The position numbers and the translations under genes are program-made. From the IMG/VR virus record IMGVR_UViG_3300001847_000739, positions 1 to 20,433 of that record: DNA of 20,433 bases; one strand, given 5' to 3'. The stretch is from a virus. This document shows positions 13,315 to 20,433 of this stretch, piece after piece (position 1 is the first letter of the stretch; each line of letters begins with the position of its first letter). The notes under the pieces were generated by a model. That model made no database searches. It worked only from the letters and a program-made list of their open reading frames with translations, and was not told the DNA's origin.

Positions 13315-16300
13315 ATGAAAGCCTACCTTTACCTCGACGTCGAGACGACAGGCCTCAACCCATACACCAACGATATCATACAGCTCGCTTGCATCCCCAT
13401 CATCGATGGGGTCGAGCATGAGCCGTTTAACCAATATTGCCAACCTATAAATTGGAACAACATAGAAGAAGCCGCACTTAAGGTTCATGGAATCACCCGC
13501 GAACAAATATTGACCTTTCAATCGCCTTCCGATCTGGTCGATAATTTCGTTAAATATCTTTCTAAGTTTAAAGTTAAATTCGTGATGTCTGGTTACAATA
13601 CGAACTTCGATCGATCTTTCGTGTCGTCCTTGTTTCAAAAAGTAGGACGCCAGAGCGAGTTTGCGTCGTATTTTTCTAGCGAGATACGAGACGTCTACAT
13701 AAGGGCTAAAGGCGTTAAAGATCAACTTAAGACTACTAAGTTTAAGCTTGTGAATCTCGCTGAAGAGTTTGGCATAGAGATCAATGCTCACGAAGCAATG
13801 AGCGATATCAAGGCCACTTATCTAGTTGACATGCGTATCGCAGAACTGGTCGGTGAGCAGTTTGCTGAAGTCTCTATAGTTGATAACATCGAACCATTAG
13901 GCATAAAGAATCTGCCACTACTGCATGTTCACTCAGAATATAGCAATACCGACTCAGTTGTATCAGTTGAGGATTGGGTTCTGTGGGCTTATAAGAATGA
14001 TGCTAAAGCCGTAGCTTTCCCAGATCATCATTGGGCTGCCTCTTTATATAAGTCTATAAACTTTAAGGCTGTTGCAGACAGAATAAAGAAGATCCACAAA
14101 GTCTCAGTTCCAGAAGGTGCTGTAACAATCGTTCCTGCCATAAGCATAAACGTATCTGTTACCGGAAACCCGATGGATCACTTCAGGCTAAACGCTTGGG
14201 CTGTCTCAAATCAAGGCTATTTCAATCTGCTAAAGCTCTCTTCTTTAGGCTGGGATAAAGCCATAGAAGACTCAGATGTAAAGATGGCCGTTGTGCATAT
14301 CGATGAAGTTGCGAAATATAAAGAAGGCGTCGTTTTCGGTAGCGCGTGTGACAAAGGGCTTATAGCGTACCTATTCCTTAGGGAATCGAAGGACATACGT
14401 TTAGAAGTAGATAAGGTACGAAAGAAACTAGGATCACTGATACTCGAACTATTGCCGATCGATGTCACAAAACACTTTGGCAAAGGTATAGGTTTTAGAT
14501 CATTTCAAACCACAACAAACCTAACAGAATCAGTCAATCAAATAGTAGCAGATCTAATTGACTCTGGAAAGTACGATTTTATAGTATCTTCTGCGGCACA
14601 CTATATCGATCAAGACGATAAAGTCCTTCAAGACGTTGTCTCAAAATCTTCCTTCAAGGATAAGAGATTCTTCTATGAGTCTCGCCATCAAAGGCCCATG
14701 GATGAGCAGTACGCTATACTTAAGCGCCACCTAAAGAACTGGATGACCTTGGACAAGATCGAGTTGGCTCGCGCAACGGCTGACAAGATAGTAGACGAAG
14801 CTTCAAAGATCTCGATAAAGCATGAATACCATCTACCAAAGATCCCTATCCCAGAGTCTATATCGTCGCACACCGATGACTACGACAAGCAGTTATATTT
14901 ATTGCTGATGGCAAAGATAAAGGAACACGGTCGATGGTCCGATGATCCTGAGTACGTATCTCGGTTCAAGAAAGAATTGAACGTAATATGGAAGAACTCT
15001 AGACTTAACTTCTTGCCGTACTTCTTGATGTACGAGGACATATGCGCCTACGCTAGATCCAAAGGCATCCTTCAGAATCTTGCTCGTGGTTCTGCTGGCG
15101 GATGCTTGATATCGTATTACTTGAAGATCATCCACGTCAACCCGATAGAAGAAAAGCTGCCGTTCGAGCGCTTCCTAAGCCACGCCCGTATCAACGCTAG
15201 TAGTTTCCCAGACATCGATCTAGACCTTGGAAACCGCACCCCTGTTCTAAAGTATCTGGCTGAAAAATACGGCGTAGGTTTCGCTCAGATCGGTACGATA
15301 CAAAAGTTCAAGACCAAGAACGCCCTGAAGGACGCGATGTTTGCCATATTCGGCAGAAGCCGTACCGACCGAGAAGTCATGGATGTTTGTCAGACCATCC
15401 CAGACTCTCCACAGGGCCTCGATGAAACCGACTTCTTATATGGCTACACTGACTCAGAGGGCGTTTATCACAGAGGCAATTTAGAGGACAACGAGGTTCT
15501 TCAAGCATTCTTCAAGCAATACCCAGAGATCGAGCAGGTAACAAAACGCCTGATCGGTCTGCCTAAGGGCATGGGTAGGCATGCTTCAGCTTTTGTTATA
15601 TCGACTCTCGACATCTCGCATGAGCGCGTTCCGACCATGATATTCGAGGATGAAGAACTTGGTCCTGTGCCTGTGACTCAGTTTGAGGCGCCGATGATCG
15701 AGAAGTCTGGTCTCGTAAAGGCAGATGTTCTTGGTCTAACCACCATCAAGACCATAGAAATAGTCGTAGACCTAGTTAAGCGCAACACGGGCATCGATCT
15801 TCTCGAGGAAGACGACAGAGGCGTTCAGATGCTTTATCGTTTGCCAGAGGATCCAGGCGTTTACGAAGACTTCTACAAGCGAAAAACCGATTCGTCTTTT
15901 CAGTTCAACACGGATCTTATCAAAAGCTACATCAAGCAGTTCGCTCCTGTATGTCGCAAAGATCTAGCTGACCTTACTGCTTTATGTCGCCCAGGTGCAT
16001 TAGATGTCGAGTTTATCCCAGGCGTGTCTGCTACACAGTTCTATATAGACGTAAGAAACGGCGCTCGAGAGCCAGAATATATACACGAAGATCTTCGTGA
16101 GATACTCGAGGAAACCAATGGGGTAGTGACGTACCAAGAGCAACTCATGGAGATCCTGGTTAAGTTTTGCGGCTATACGCTCGAAGAATCTGACCAGATC
16201 AGATCTGCGATTGCAAAGAAGAAGCGCGACGTGATGACCAAGGCTTTTGACAAAGTTAGAACAGAGACCGCGAAGCACGGCTGGACGCTTGATCAAGCAG

Positions 16301-17340
16301 AAGAATTATGCAAGGTTTTGGAAGCATACTCCAATTACAGTTTTAACCGCTCACATTCCGCTGCATATGGACACCTCGGCTACATCACCATGTACCTTAA
16401 ACGAAACTTTCCACTAGAGTGGTGGGCGGCAGAACTCAACAACTCAGGCGAAGACAAGATCCGCCACTACGTCTCTATTCTAGGCGATCAGATAATTCCA
16501 CCGTCTATCCGCAATCCTTCAGATAAGTTTGCCATAGTTGGGAAGCGTATCGCAGCTCCACTTTCGACCGTTAAGGGTTTGGGCCCTGCCAGCATAAAGA
16601 ACATAATCGCAAAAGGACCGTTTACCTCCTTTGAAGATTTCGTCACCAAGACCAATGGCCCAGTAAACTCGTCCCATTTCTGGGCCTTACTAAAGGCAGG
16701 AGCATTTGATGAATTGGCAGACGACTCAGAGTCCATAACCGAAGCGCGTGAAAGATTTATAGCTTATTACACTAAACTAAAGAAGATACGAAAGGTACCA
16801 GAAGAAGTTGCTGACGTATCGCCGCTTAACATCTTTCTAAATCAGCGAGAGATCTATAAGTGTTTCAATAAAGCCGTACTCGACGATCCCTATATAAGGA
16901 GGCAAATATCCGAGATGTGGCCTGCTATGCGCGAGACCAGAAGAAAAGACATACCGTTGGCGTTTGGCTCAACTCCAGCCGTACCGGTAATAGCATCTGT
17001 AAGCGTAGCAGAAAAACTGATCGCCTCTCAAGAGTCAAGCGAAAACCCGTCTTCCATAAAAGTTGCTATGATAGGACTATATCAGTCATCGGAACACGCA
17101 GAAGGTATATCTAAGCACGGTAAACCATGGTCGCGAGTGAGGATGATATTATCCGATGGCTTGTCCTCTATGGAGTGCGTTAAGTGGGATCAGAAGAAGG
17201 CCTTCCGTTTTCCTGTAGACTCGCTTGTTTATGTTATGGGAAACCTTAAACGAGGATGGCGCGGTGCACCAACCATAGAGATACTTGAAGTAGAGAGAGT
17301 GGAAAGTCAGGAGACTTTAAATAATAGAAAGACGCGTTAG
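13315..17340 (+). CDS. dnaE: DNA polymerase III alpha subunit with fused DnaQ-type proofreading exonuclease
   Basis: 1341 residues: about 180 of exonuclease plus a full-length alpha subunit. Exonuclease motifs: DVETTG (8-13), GYNTNFDRSF (D99) and HEAMSD (H159, D164). A PHP domain follows (HVHSEYS 204-210, PDHH 236-239). Polymerase palm: PDIDLDL with catalytic D633/D635 or D635/D637, and D804 in KADVLGLTT; then TYQEQLMEIL, FNRSHSAAYGHLGYITMYLK, a helix-hairpin-helix GLGPASIKNII (from 1088) and a C-terminal OB fold (about 1238-1330). This is the replicative enzyme, replacing the A- or B-family polymerases usual in phages. No clear clamp-binding peptide was seen. Some PHP ligands look altered, so that domain may be structural. 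It is probably its own transcription unit with a regulated leader. Confidence 0.97.
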   Translation: MKAYLYLDVETTGLNPYTNDIIQLACIPIIDGVEHEPFNQYCQPINWNNIEEAALKVHGITREQILTFQSPSDLVDNFVKYLSKFKVKFVMSGYNTNFDRSFVSSLFQKVGRQSEFASYFSSEIRDVYIRAKGVKDQLKTTKFKLVNLAEEFGIEINAHEAMSDIKATYLVDMRIAELVGEQFAEVSIVDNIEPLGIKNLPLLHVHSEYSNTDSVVSVEDWVLWAYKNDAKAVAFPDHHWAASLYKSINFKAVADRIKKIHKVSVPEGAVTIVPAISINVSVTGNPMDHFRLNAWAVSNQGYFNLLKLSSLGWDKAIEDSDVKMAVVHIDEVAKYKEGVVFGSACDKGLIAYLFLRESKDIRLEVDKVRKKLGSLILELLPIDVTKHFGKGIGFRSFQTTTNLTESVNQIVADLIDSGKYDFIVSSAAHYIDQDDKVLQDVVSKSSFKDKRFFYESRHQRPMDEQYAILKRHLKNWMTLDKIELARATADKIVDEASKISIKHEYHLPKIPIPESISSHTDDYDKQLYLLLMAKIKEHGRWSDDPEYVSRFKKELNVIWKNSRLNFLPYFLMYEDICAYARSKGILQNLARGSAGGCLISYYLKIIHVNPIEEKLPFERFLSHARINASSFPDIDLDLGNRTPVLKYLAEKYGVGFAQIGTIQKFKTKNALKDAMFAIFGRSRTDREVMDVCQTIPDSPQGLDETDFLYGYTDSEGVYHRGNLEDNEVLQAFFKQYPEIEQVTKRLIGLPKGMGRHASAFVISTLDISHERVPTMIFEDEELGPVPVTQFEAPMIEKSGLVKADVLGLTTIKTIEIVVDLVKRNTGIDLLEEDDRGVQMLYRLPEDPGVYEDFYKRKTDSSFQFNTDLIKSYIKQFAPVCRKDLADLTALCRPGALDVEFIPGVSATQFYIDVRNGAREPEYIHEDLREILEETNGVVTYQEQLMEILVKFCGYTLEESDQIRSAIAKKKRDVMTKAFDKVRTETAKHGWTLDQAEELCKVLEAYSNYSFNRSHSAAYGHLGYITMYLKRNFPLEWWAAELNNSGEDKIRHYVSILGDQIIPPSIRNPSDKFAIVGKRIAAPLSTVKGLGPASIKNIIAKGPFTSFEDFVTKTNGPVNSSHFWALLKAGAFDELADDSESITEARERFIAYYTKLKKIRKVPEEVADVSPLNIFLNQREIYKCFNKAVLDDPYIRRQISEMWPAMRETRRKDIPLAFGSTPAVPVIASVSVAEKLIASQESSENPSSIKVAMIGLYQSSEHAEGISKHGKPWSRVRMILSDGLSSMECVKWDQKKAFRFPVDSLVYVMGNLKRGWRGAPTIEILEVERVESQETLNNRKTR

Positions 17341-17362
17341 TACAACAATATCTGCAACAAAA

Positions 17363-17377
17363 TATCTCAAGGAGATA
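17363..17377 (+). promoter_or_regulatory. Hairpin embedding the ribosome site of the gene after the polymerase
   Basis: TATCTC (17363-17368) pairs with GAGATA (17372-17377) around loop AAG, so the AAGGAGA ribosome site (17369-17375) is entirely within the hairpin, 3 nt before the ATG at 17381. No TATAAT precedes it, unlike the other leaders. Confidence 0.5.
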
Positions 17378-17380
17378 ATC

Positions 17381-18133
17381 ATGGACAGCGTATACGTATC
17401 TGTAAGTAAAATGCCAACAGATCTCTCTTATCAAGAGATGACTTTAGCAAAACCTGATTTCTTAGAAGAAGTTAGAGCTTGCGTCAAAAGACGAGGCGGA
17501 TCAGATATCTTAGGCTTAAACTATCTAAGAGCGATTGCTGAGGAAATTGGAAGAAAATACGATCGTACCTTTAATCCGTACAGGAATGTTGTGCCATCGG
17601 ATTACATAGGAAGATTTTGCAAAACCGACGAAGAAGTTGCAGCAGTTGTACACGAGATGTTTACAGCTCGGTACCCTCAAATTTATCAGAAGTATTATGA
17701 ATACCTTTTGAGACAAAGATCTTTTGATATCAGAGTCATATATTTTGCTGGCGATGCGCACGATGAGGGCGTTTTTAATCGTCTTGGCATTAGAAAGATC
17801 GATATGGATGAGATAAAGTCTCATCTAACGACGATTAAGACAAAGCCTATTAAAGAAGAAGCTTTAGATTCAGTAAAGAAAGCTGTAGAAAGTTTAAAAG
17901 ATAAAAATGATACAAAAATATTATCCAGTGAATCGATAGAAAGTGCTCCTGTAGCTGAAGAACCTATATCTAATATTAACGAAAAAGAAACATCTGATGC
18001 ACTAGATAAGTTGGCTAATGTAGCCATTGCAGAAGATAAGGTTGCAAAACCAAGACCTGAAAAACCATCTCAATATCAAAGAAAGAACAAAGAGCCTAAA
18101 TCTCAAGAAGGCACTGTTGATCAATCAACATAA
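17381..18133 (+). CDS. Hypothetical protein with helical N-terminus and disordered C-terminus
   Basis: 250 residues, no family recognised. Residues 20-140 are helical with conserved-looking aromatic and charged patches (FLEEVRACVKRRGGSDILG, KYDRTFNPYRN, MFTARYPQIYQKYYEYLLRQR). From about 145 it becomes low-complexity, rich in Lys, Glu, Ser and Asp (SSESIESAPVAEEPISNINE, RPEKPSQYQRKNKEPKSQ), probably disordered. Its place between polymerase and SSB, and the lack of enzymatic motifs, suggests a replisome adaptor, perhaps a tether for SSB or polymerase. The codons in the tail are more A/T-rich than in neighbours, as expected for a disordered segment. The ribosome site lies in a hairpin, so it may be expressed at low level. 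Confidence 0.75.
   Translation: MDSVYVSVSKMPTDLSYQEMTLAKPDFLEEVRACVKRRGGSDILGLNYLRAIAEEIGRKYDRTFNPYRNVVPSDYIGRFCKTDEEVAAVVHEMFTARYPQIYQKYYEYLLRQRSFDIRVIYFAGDAHDEGVFNRLGIRKIDMDEIKSHLTTIKTKPIKEEALDSVKKAVESLKDKNDTKILSSESIESAPVAEEPISNINEKETSDALDKLANVAIAEDKVAKPRPEKPSQYQRKNKEPKSQEGTVDQST
18115..18130 (+). promoter_or_regulatory. Short hairpin at the end of the preceding gene
   Basis: TGTTGA pairs with TCAACA around loop TCAA at the last codons of the preceding gene, 5 nt before a TATAAT box. There is no T-run. It could be an mRNA end-protecting element or a binding site. Confidence 0.3.
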
Positions 18134-18135
18134 GG

Positions 18136-18161
18136 TATAATGATATCAGACAATTGTGTCT
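18136..18161 (+). promoter_or_regulatory. TATAAT box and hairpin in the SSB leader
   Basis: TATAAT (18136-18141) is followed by a hairpin AGACA/TGTCT (18148-18152 with 18157-18161, loop ATTG) and an unstructured A/T-rich stretch before TAGGAG and the ATG at 18187. Here the ribosome site is outside the hairpin. GATAT and ATATC flanks (18142-18146 and 18182-18186) could additionally pair, closing the start codon region. Confidence 0.45.
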
Positions 18162-18186
18162 ATTTGCTTTAAATTAGGAGAATATC

Positions 18187-19263
18187 ATGTCAAAGAGCAC
18201 ACTCAAGATCAATCTAGATTCCCTCAAAGAAAGAAAAGACTGGAAACGTCATCAGATCAATCAAGGCGACAACGTTTATAGGATTCTTCCTCCGTTTGGC
18301 GAAAATTCAGATGGTTATGCATATCGCCGCTGGGTTGTTGCGTGGCTGTCTGATCCTCAGACAGGTCGCCGTAGGCCTTATGCTTCACCTCGCTCGTTCG
18401 GTGAGGACTCATGTCCCGTAACGGAATATATCTCCCGTCTTGAAAAGAAGCGTGAAACAATCGAAGCTCAACTTAAGGCAGAAGGCCTCTCTAAAGAAGA
18501 GATCCGCGATACATTAAAACCAATCAGCGATATCATCTGGACTACGAAACCAAAAGCTGTATACGTTTATAACGCCTGCAATAAAGCTGGCGAAGTTGGT
18601 CTTCTTGAGCTTAAGAAGACAGCTCACGACGCAATGAAGAAGCAGATGATGCAGTACGTGACTGATTACGGTCAAGACCCAACGTCGCTCCTGTCCGAGG
18701 ACGACGATGCCGGTGTATGGTTTAAGATTCGTCGCGACGGCGAGGGAACAAATACCGAATATTCTGTCGCTAAGAATCAAGCTAAAGAAAAAACAGCAAA
18801 AGGTATCAGCTACATCGACGATCGTGATCCTCTTCCGCAGAACGTCGTCGACAACTACGACAACCTAGGATACGATCTTACGACGCTTTATAAACGCCTA
18901 GATCATGATGAGTTGCACCAAGTTTTAATGGCAAACATCGCCCAACTCGTAGTCTCTTGTCCAGAGGCCTTGGTCGAAGGTTTCGAGATCGAAACCTCAA
19001 CTCCGGTTGCGCTAAAGAAACCTACTCCAGCAGTGGCTAAGAAACCCATCGCAACAAGATTCGACGACGTAGACGAGGATGACGAGCCAGCACCTCGATC
19101 GACAGCCAAGACTGCAAATGCATCTGTGGTTCATCGTCTAGAATCAACCCCTCCATGGGAAAGCAAGTCTTCTGCTCCAGCAAAGAAAGCACCTGTGTCT
19201 AAGCAAAGATCTCAAGCCGACGACGAGATCTTCGCGTACGCAGAATCACTCCTCGACAATTGA
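18187..19263 (+). CDS. gp32-like single-stranded DNA-binding protein
   Basis: 358 residues, longer than T4 gp32 (301). The N-terminal half resembles phage gp32-type SSBs: a basic start (LKERKDWKRHQINQGDNVYRI) then an OB-type stretch (YRRWVVAWLSD, CPVTEYISRL, WTTKPKAVYVYNACN) with many aromatics for base stacking. Residues about 270-345 are a Pro/Ala/Lys linker, and the protein ends in QADDEIFAYAESLLDN, the acidic amphipathic tail by which SSBs bind other replication proteins. A gp32-style zinc site is not clear. It coats unwound DNA and supports polymerase, UvsX and helicase loading. Ribosome site TAGGAG; hairpin leader; it is followed 8 nt later by the probable recombination mediator. Confidence 0.85.
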   Translation: MSKSTLKINLDSLKERKDWKRHQINQGDNVYRILPPFGENSDGYAYRRWVVAWLSDPQTGRRRPYASPRSFGEDSCPVTEYISRLEKKRETIEAQLKAEGLSKEEIRDTLKPISDIIWTTKPKAVYVYNACNKAGEVGLLELKKTAHDAMKKQMMQYVTDYGQDPTSLLSEDDDAGVWFKIRRDGEGTNTEYSVAKNQAKEKTAKGISYIDDRDPLPQNVVDNYDNLGYDLTTLYKRLDHDELHQVLMANIAQLVVSCPEALVEGFEIETSTPVALKKPTPAVAKKPIATRFDDVDEDDEPAPRSTAKTANASVVHRLESTPPWESKSSAPAKKAPVSKQRSQADDEIFAYAESLLDN

Positions 19264-19271
19264 GGTGAAAC

Positions 19272-19742
19272 GTGTCGGTAGACCTTGCAACAATAGAGTC
19301 TACGCTAGAGGCGATCGATCTTAAGAAGATCGCCGAGTTCACTAGAAAGCTTAGCGATATCGGCCAAGGTTTCAACAAGATGATGGCTCCCGTATATCTA
19401 CGGGAGTTCATCATCGCGTATGATGTTTCTTCGGTCATGCATGCTAAAGCAGTTCAAGCGGAACTCAACGCCAAGTCAGCGTTAGACACAGCAGAGGCGA
19501 TCGCATATCTAGATCGAGCGCCGGATTTCTTCAAGCAGAGAAACGAGAAACCAACCGTGGAATCGCGTAAAGCATACGTGGCACTTGATCCAGACGTTCA
19601 ATATGCCAAAGATGTGCACGCTAAGGCACAAGCCATGGCACTTCTCATGAAGAACAAGGTGCAAGAATTTAGATTTGCCATCGATGCGGTAAAAAAGCTA
19701 TCAGAAGACGGTTATATGTCGCCTTGGGAAGGCATTAAATAA
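19272..19742 (+). CDS. Small helical protein between SSB and UvsX; possible UvsY-like recombination mediator
   Basis: 156 residues, all predicted helix. The start is a GTG with GAGG 7 nt upstream. The pattern in residues 95-148 (TVESRKAYVALDPDVQYAKD, then a run of Ala/Gln/Met/Lys helix ending AIDAVKKL) resembles T4 UvsY, with an aspartate pair in the middle followed by an amphipathic C-terminal helix. UvsY (137 residues) loads UvsX on SSB-coated DNA. The gene sits exactly between SSB and the UvsX/RecA-like recombinase, the place such a mediator would be encoded. The similarity is loose and was judged by eye, so the assignment is tentative. Alternatives are a structural or SSB-associated accessory protein. 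Confidence 0.5.
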   Translation: MSVDLATIESTLEAIDLKKIAEFTRKLSDIGQGFNKMMAPVYLREFIIAYDVSSVMHAKAVQAELNAKSALDTAEAIAYLDRAPDFFKQRNEKPTVESRKAYVALDPDVQYAKDVHAKAQAMALLMKNKVQEFRFAIDAVKKLSEDGYMSPWEGIK

Positions 19743-19753
19743 ACGGAGATATT

Positions 19754-20433
19754 ATGAGCACAAACAAATGGATGTCTAAGCTTACAAACGATCTAGGTGT
19801 AGCAGCATCTAAACTTAAGACACAACAACCAAAACCTATCCGTTCGTGGAGTCCGTCTCTTAACTGGGCTACATGTCAAGGAGGATTCTTGCCTGGTAAG
19901 GTAAACATCCTCTACGGACCAGAGAGTTCTGGCAAGTCTATGCTTGCAATGATGGGTATCATTCAGCTTCAGAAACAAGATCCTGAAGCGTTGGCTGTAT
20001 GGTTCGATGCAGAGTTCAGCTTCAATGCTCAGATGTTTGAGAAGCTAGGAGGCGACGCAGATCGTCTAGTGGTTCGTAAATCTAACGATCCAGTCAAGAT
20101 CTTTGATTACATCGGCGGTGATTTGCTGGAGATGATCCAGGACGGTGCTCCTATCAGATCTATCGTCATCGACTCTATTAAATCGATTCGATATCCTAAG
20201 GATGTAAGAAAGCAGACAACCGATCAGATCATGGGCGGTAGTGGGTCTCAATATCTCGGCAGCGCTCTTAAACTTGTTGTTCCTGTTATCGCTGAGCATA
20301 AGTTATTGACTTTCTTCATACAACAGGTCACTGCGCAAATGGATGTAATGAAGGCTTTGCGAAATCCATACGTCATCTCTGAAGGTCATGCGTTAAAGCA
20401 TGCGGCAGATCTTATGTTAGAGATCACGCGCGT
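19754..20433 (+). CDS. uvsX: UvsX/RecA-like recombinase, partial (C-terminus off the right edge)
   Basis: Open for 226 codons to the window end. Walker A is GPESSGKS (55-62), followed by AVWFDAEFSFN (the catalytic-glutamate segment usually written vvyIDAE), a Walker B strand SIVIDSIKSI, and QQVTAQMDVMKALRNPYV plus the DNA-binding loop region (GGSGSQYLG and LKHAADLMLEITR) of the RecA core. N-terminal residues 1-45 are short, as in phage UvsX and archaeal-type RecA relatives. It forms filaments on single-stranded DNA and drives strand invasion for recombination-dependent replication, with the SSB and candidate mediator just upstream. Ribosome site CGGAG. About one third of the protein is missing. 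Confidence 0.92.
   Translation, partial: MSTNKWMSKLTNDLGVAASKLKTQQPKPIRSWSPSLNWATCQGGFLPGKVNILYGPESSGKSMLAMMGIIQLQKQDPEALAVWFDAEFSFNAQMFEKLGGDADRLVVRKSNDPVKIFDYIGGDLLEMIQDGAPIRSIVIDSIKSIRYPKDVRKQTTDQIMGGSGSQYLGSALKLVVPVIAEHKLLTFFIQQVTAQMDVMKALRNPYVISEGHALKHAADLMLEITR

Noticed and set aside
13207-13791. 194-codon open frame on the reverse strand over the polymerase start
   Set aside because: It lies opposite the exonuclease domain with clear catalytic motifs, and no protein-like pattern or ribosome site supports it.

Overview
The window reads as part of a large double-stranded DNA phage genome, most likely a virus of a Gram-negative-type host. It has tightly packed genes with GGAG-type ribosome sites, several ATGA-style overlaps and no ribosomal, tRNA or metabolic genes. 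It is dominated by replication, recombination and repair enzymes in T4-, T5- and lambda-like combinations. The exact phage group and host cannot be read from the sequence.

Layout. Positions 1-1675 are a leftward operon: a small unknown protein, a zinc-finger/Toprim DnaG-type primase, and a winged-helix, replication-initiator-like protein that runs off the left edge. Inside the initiator gene are three exact 15-nt repeats at a 22-bp period, followed by an AT-rich, strand-asymmetric tract; this resembles the lambda origin inside gene O. From 1707 everything is rightward: an SF2 helicase (UvsW-like), a 231-nt gene-free stretch with strong RNA folding potential, dUTPase, an adenine/cytosine-methyltransferase-like protein lacking the usual catalytic motif, a GroEL-type chaperonin, a membrane-anchored coiled-coil protein, a zinc-ribbon protein, an SbcC/Rad50 (gp46-like) ATPase, a proline-rich protein, a RuvC-like resolvase, a small helical protein, a beta-rich protein, an Nmad1/DUF1599 protein, a metallophosphoesterase, a 1341-residue C-family DNA polymerase with a fused proofreading exonuclease, an unknown protein, a gp32-like ssDNA-binding protein, a small helical protein that may be a UvsY-like mediator, and a UvsX/RecA recombinase cut by the right edge.

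How they work together. Initiator, primase and polymerase suggest an origin-dependent start of replication. SSB, candidate mediator, UvsX/RecA, SF2 helicase, SbcC-like ATPase, a possible Mre11-like phosphoesterase and RuvC-like nuclease form a nearly complete recombination-dependent replication set. dUTPase, the Nmad1 protein and the methyltransferase-like protein act on, or are linked to, nucleotide pools and DNA modification. No replicative (DnaB-like) helicase, sliding clamp or clamp loader is visible here.

The most interesting signals are (1) the candidate origin inside the initiator gene, (2) a repeated leader design in which a TATAAT-like box directly abuts the 5' arm of a hairpin that sequesters the ribosome site (three genes, including the polymerase), (3) a structured RNA candidate at 3136-3329, and (4) the unusual replisome mixture with a DnaQ-DnaE fusion and a phage chaperonin.
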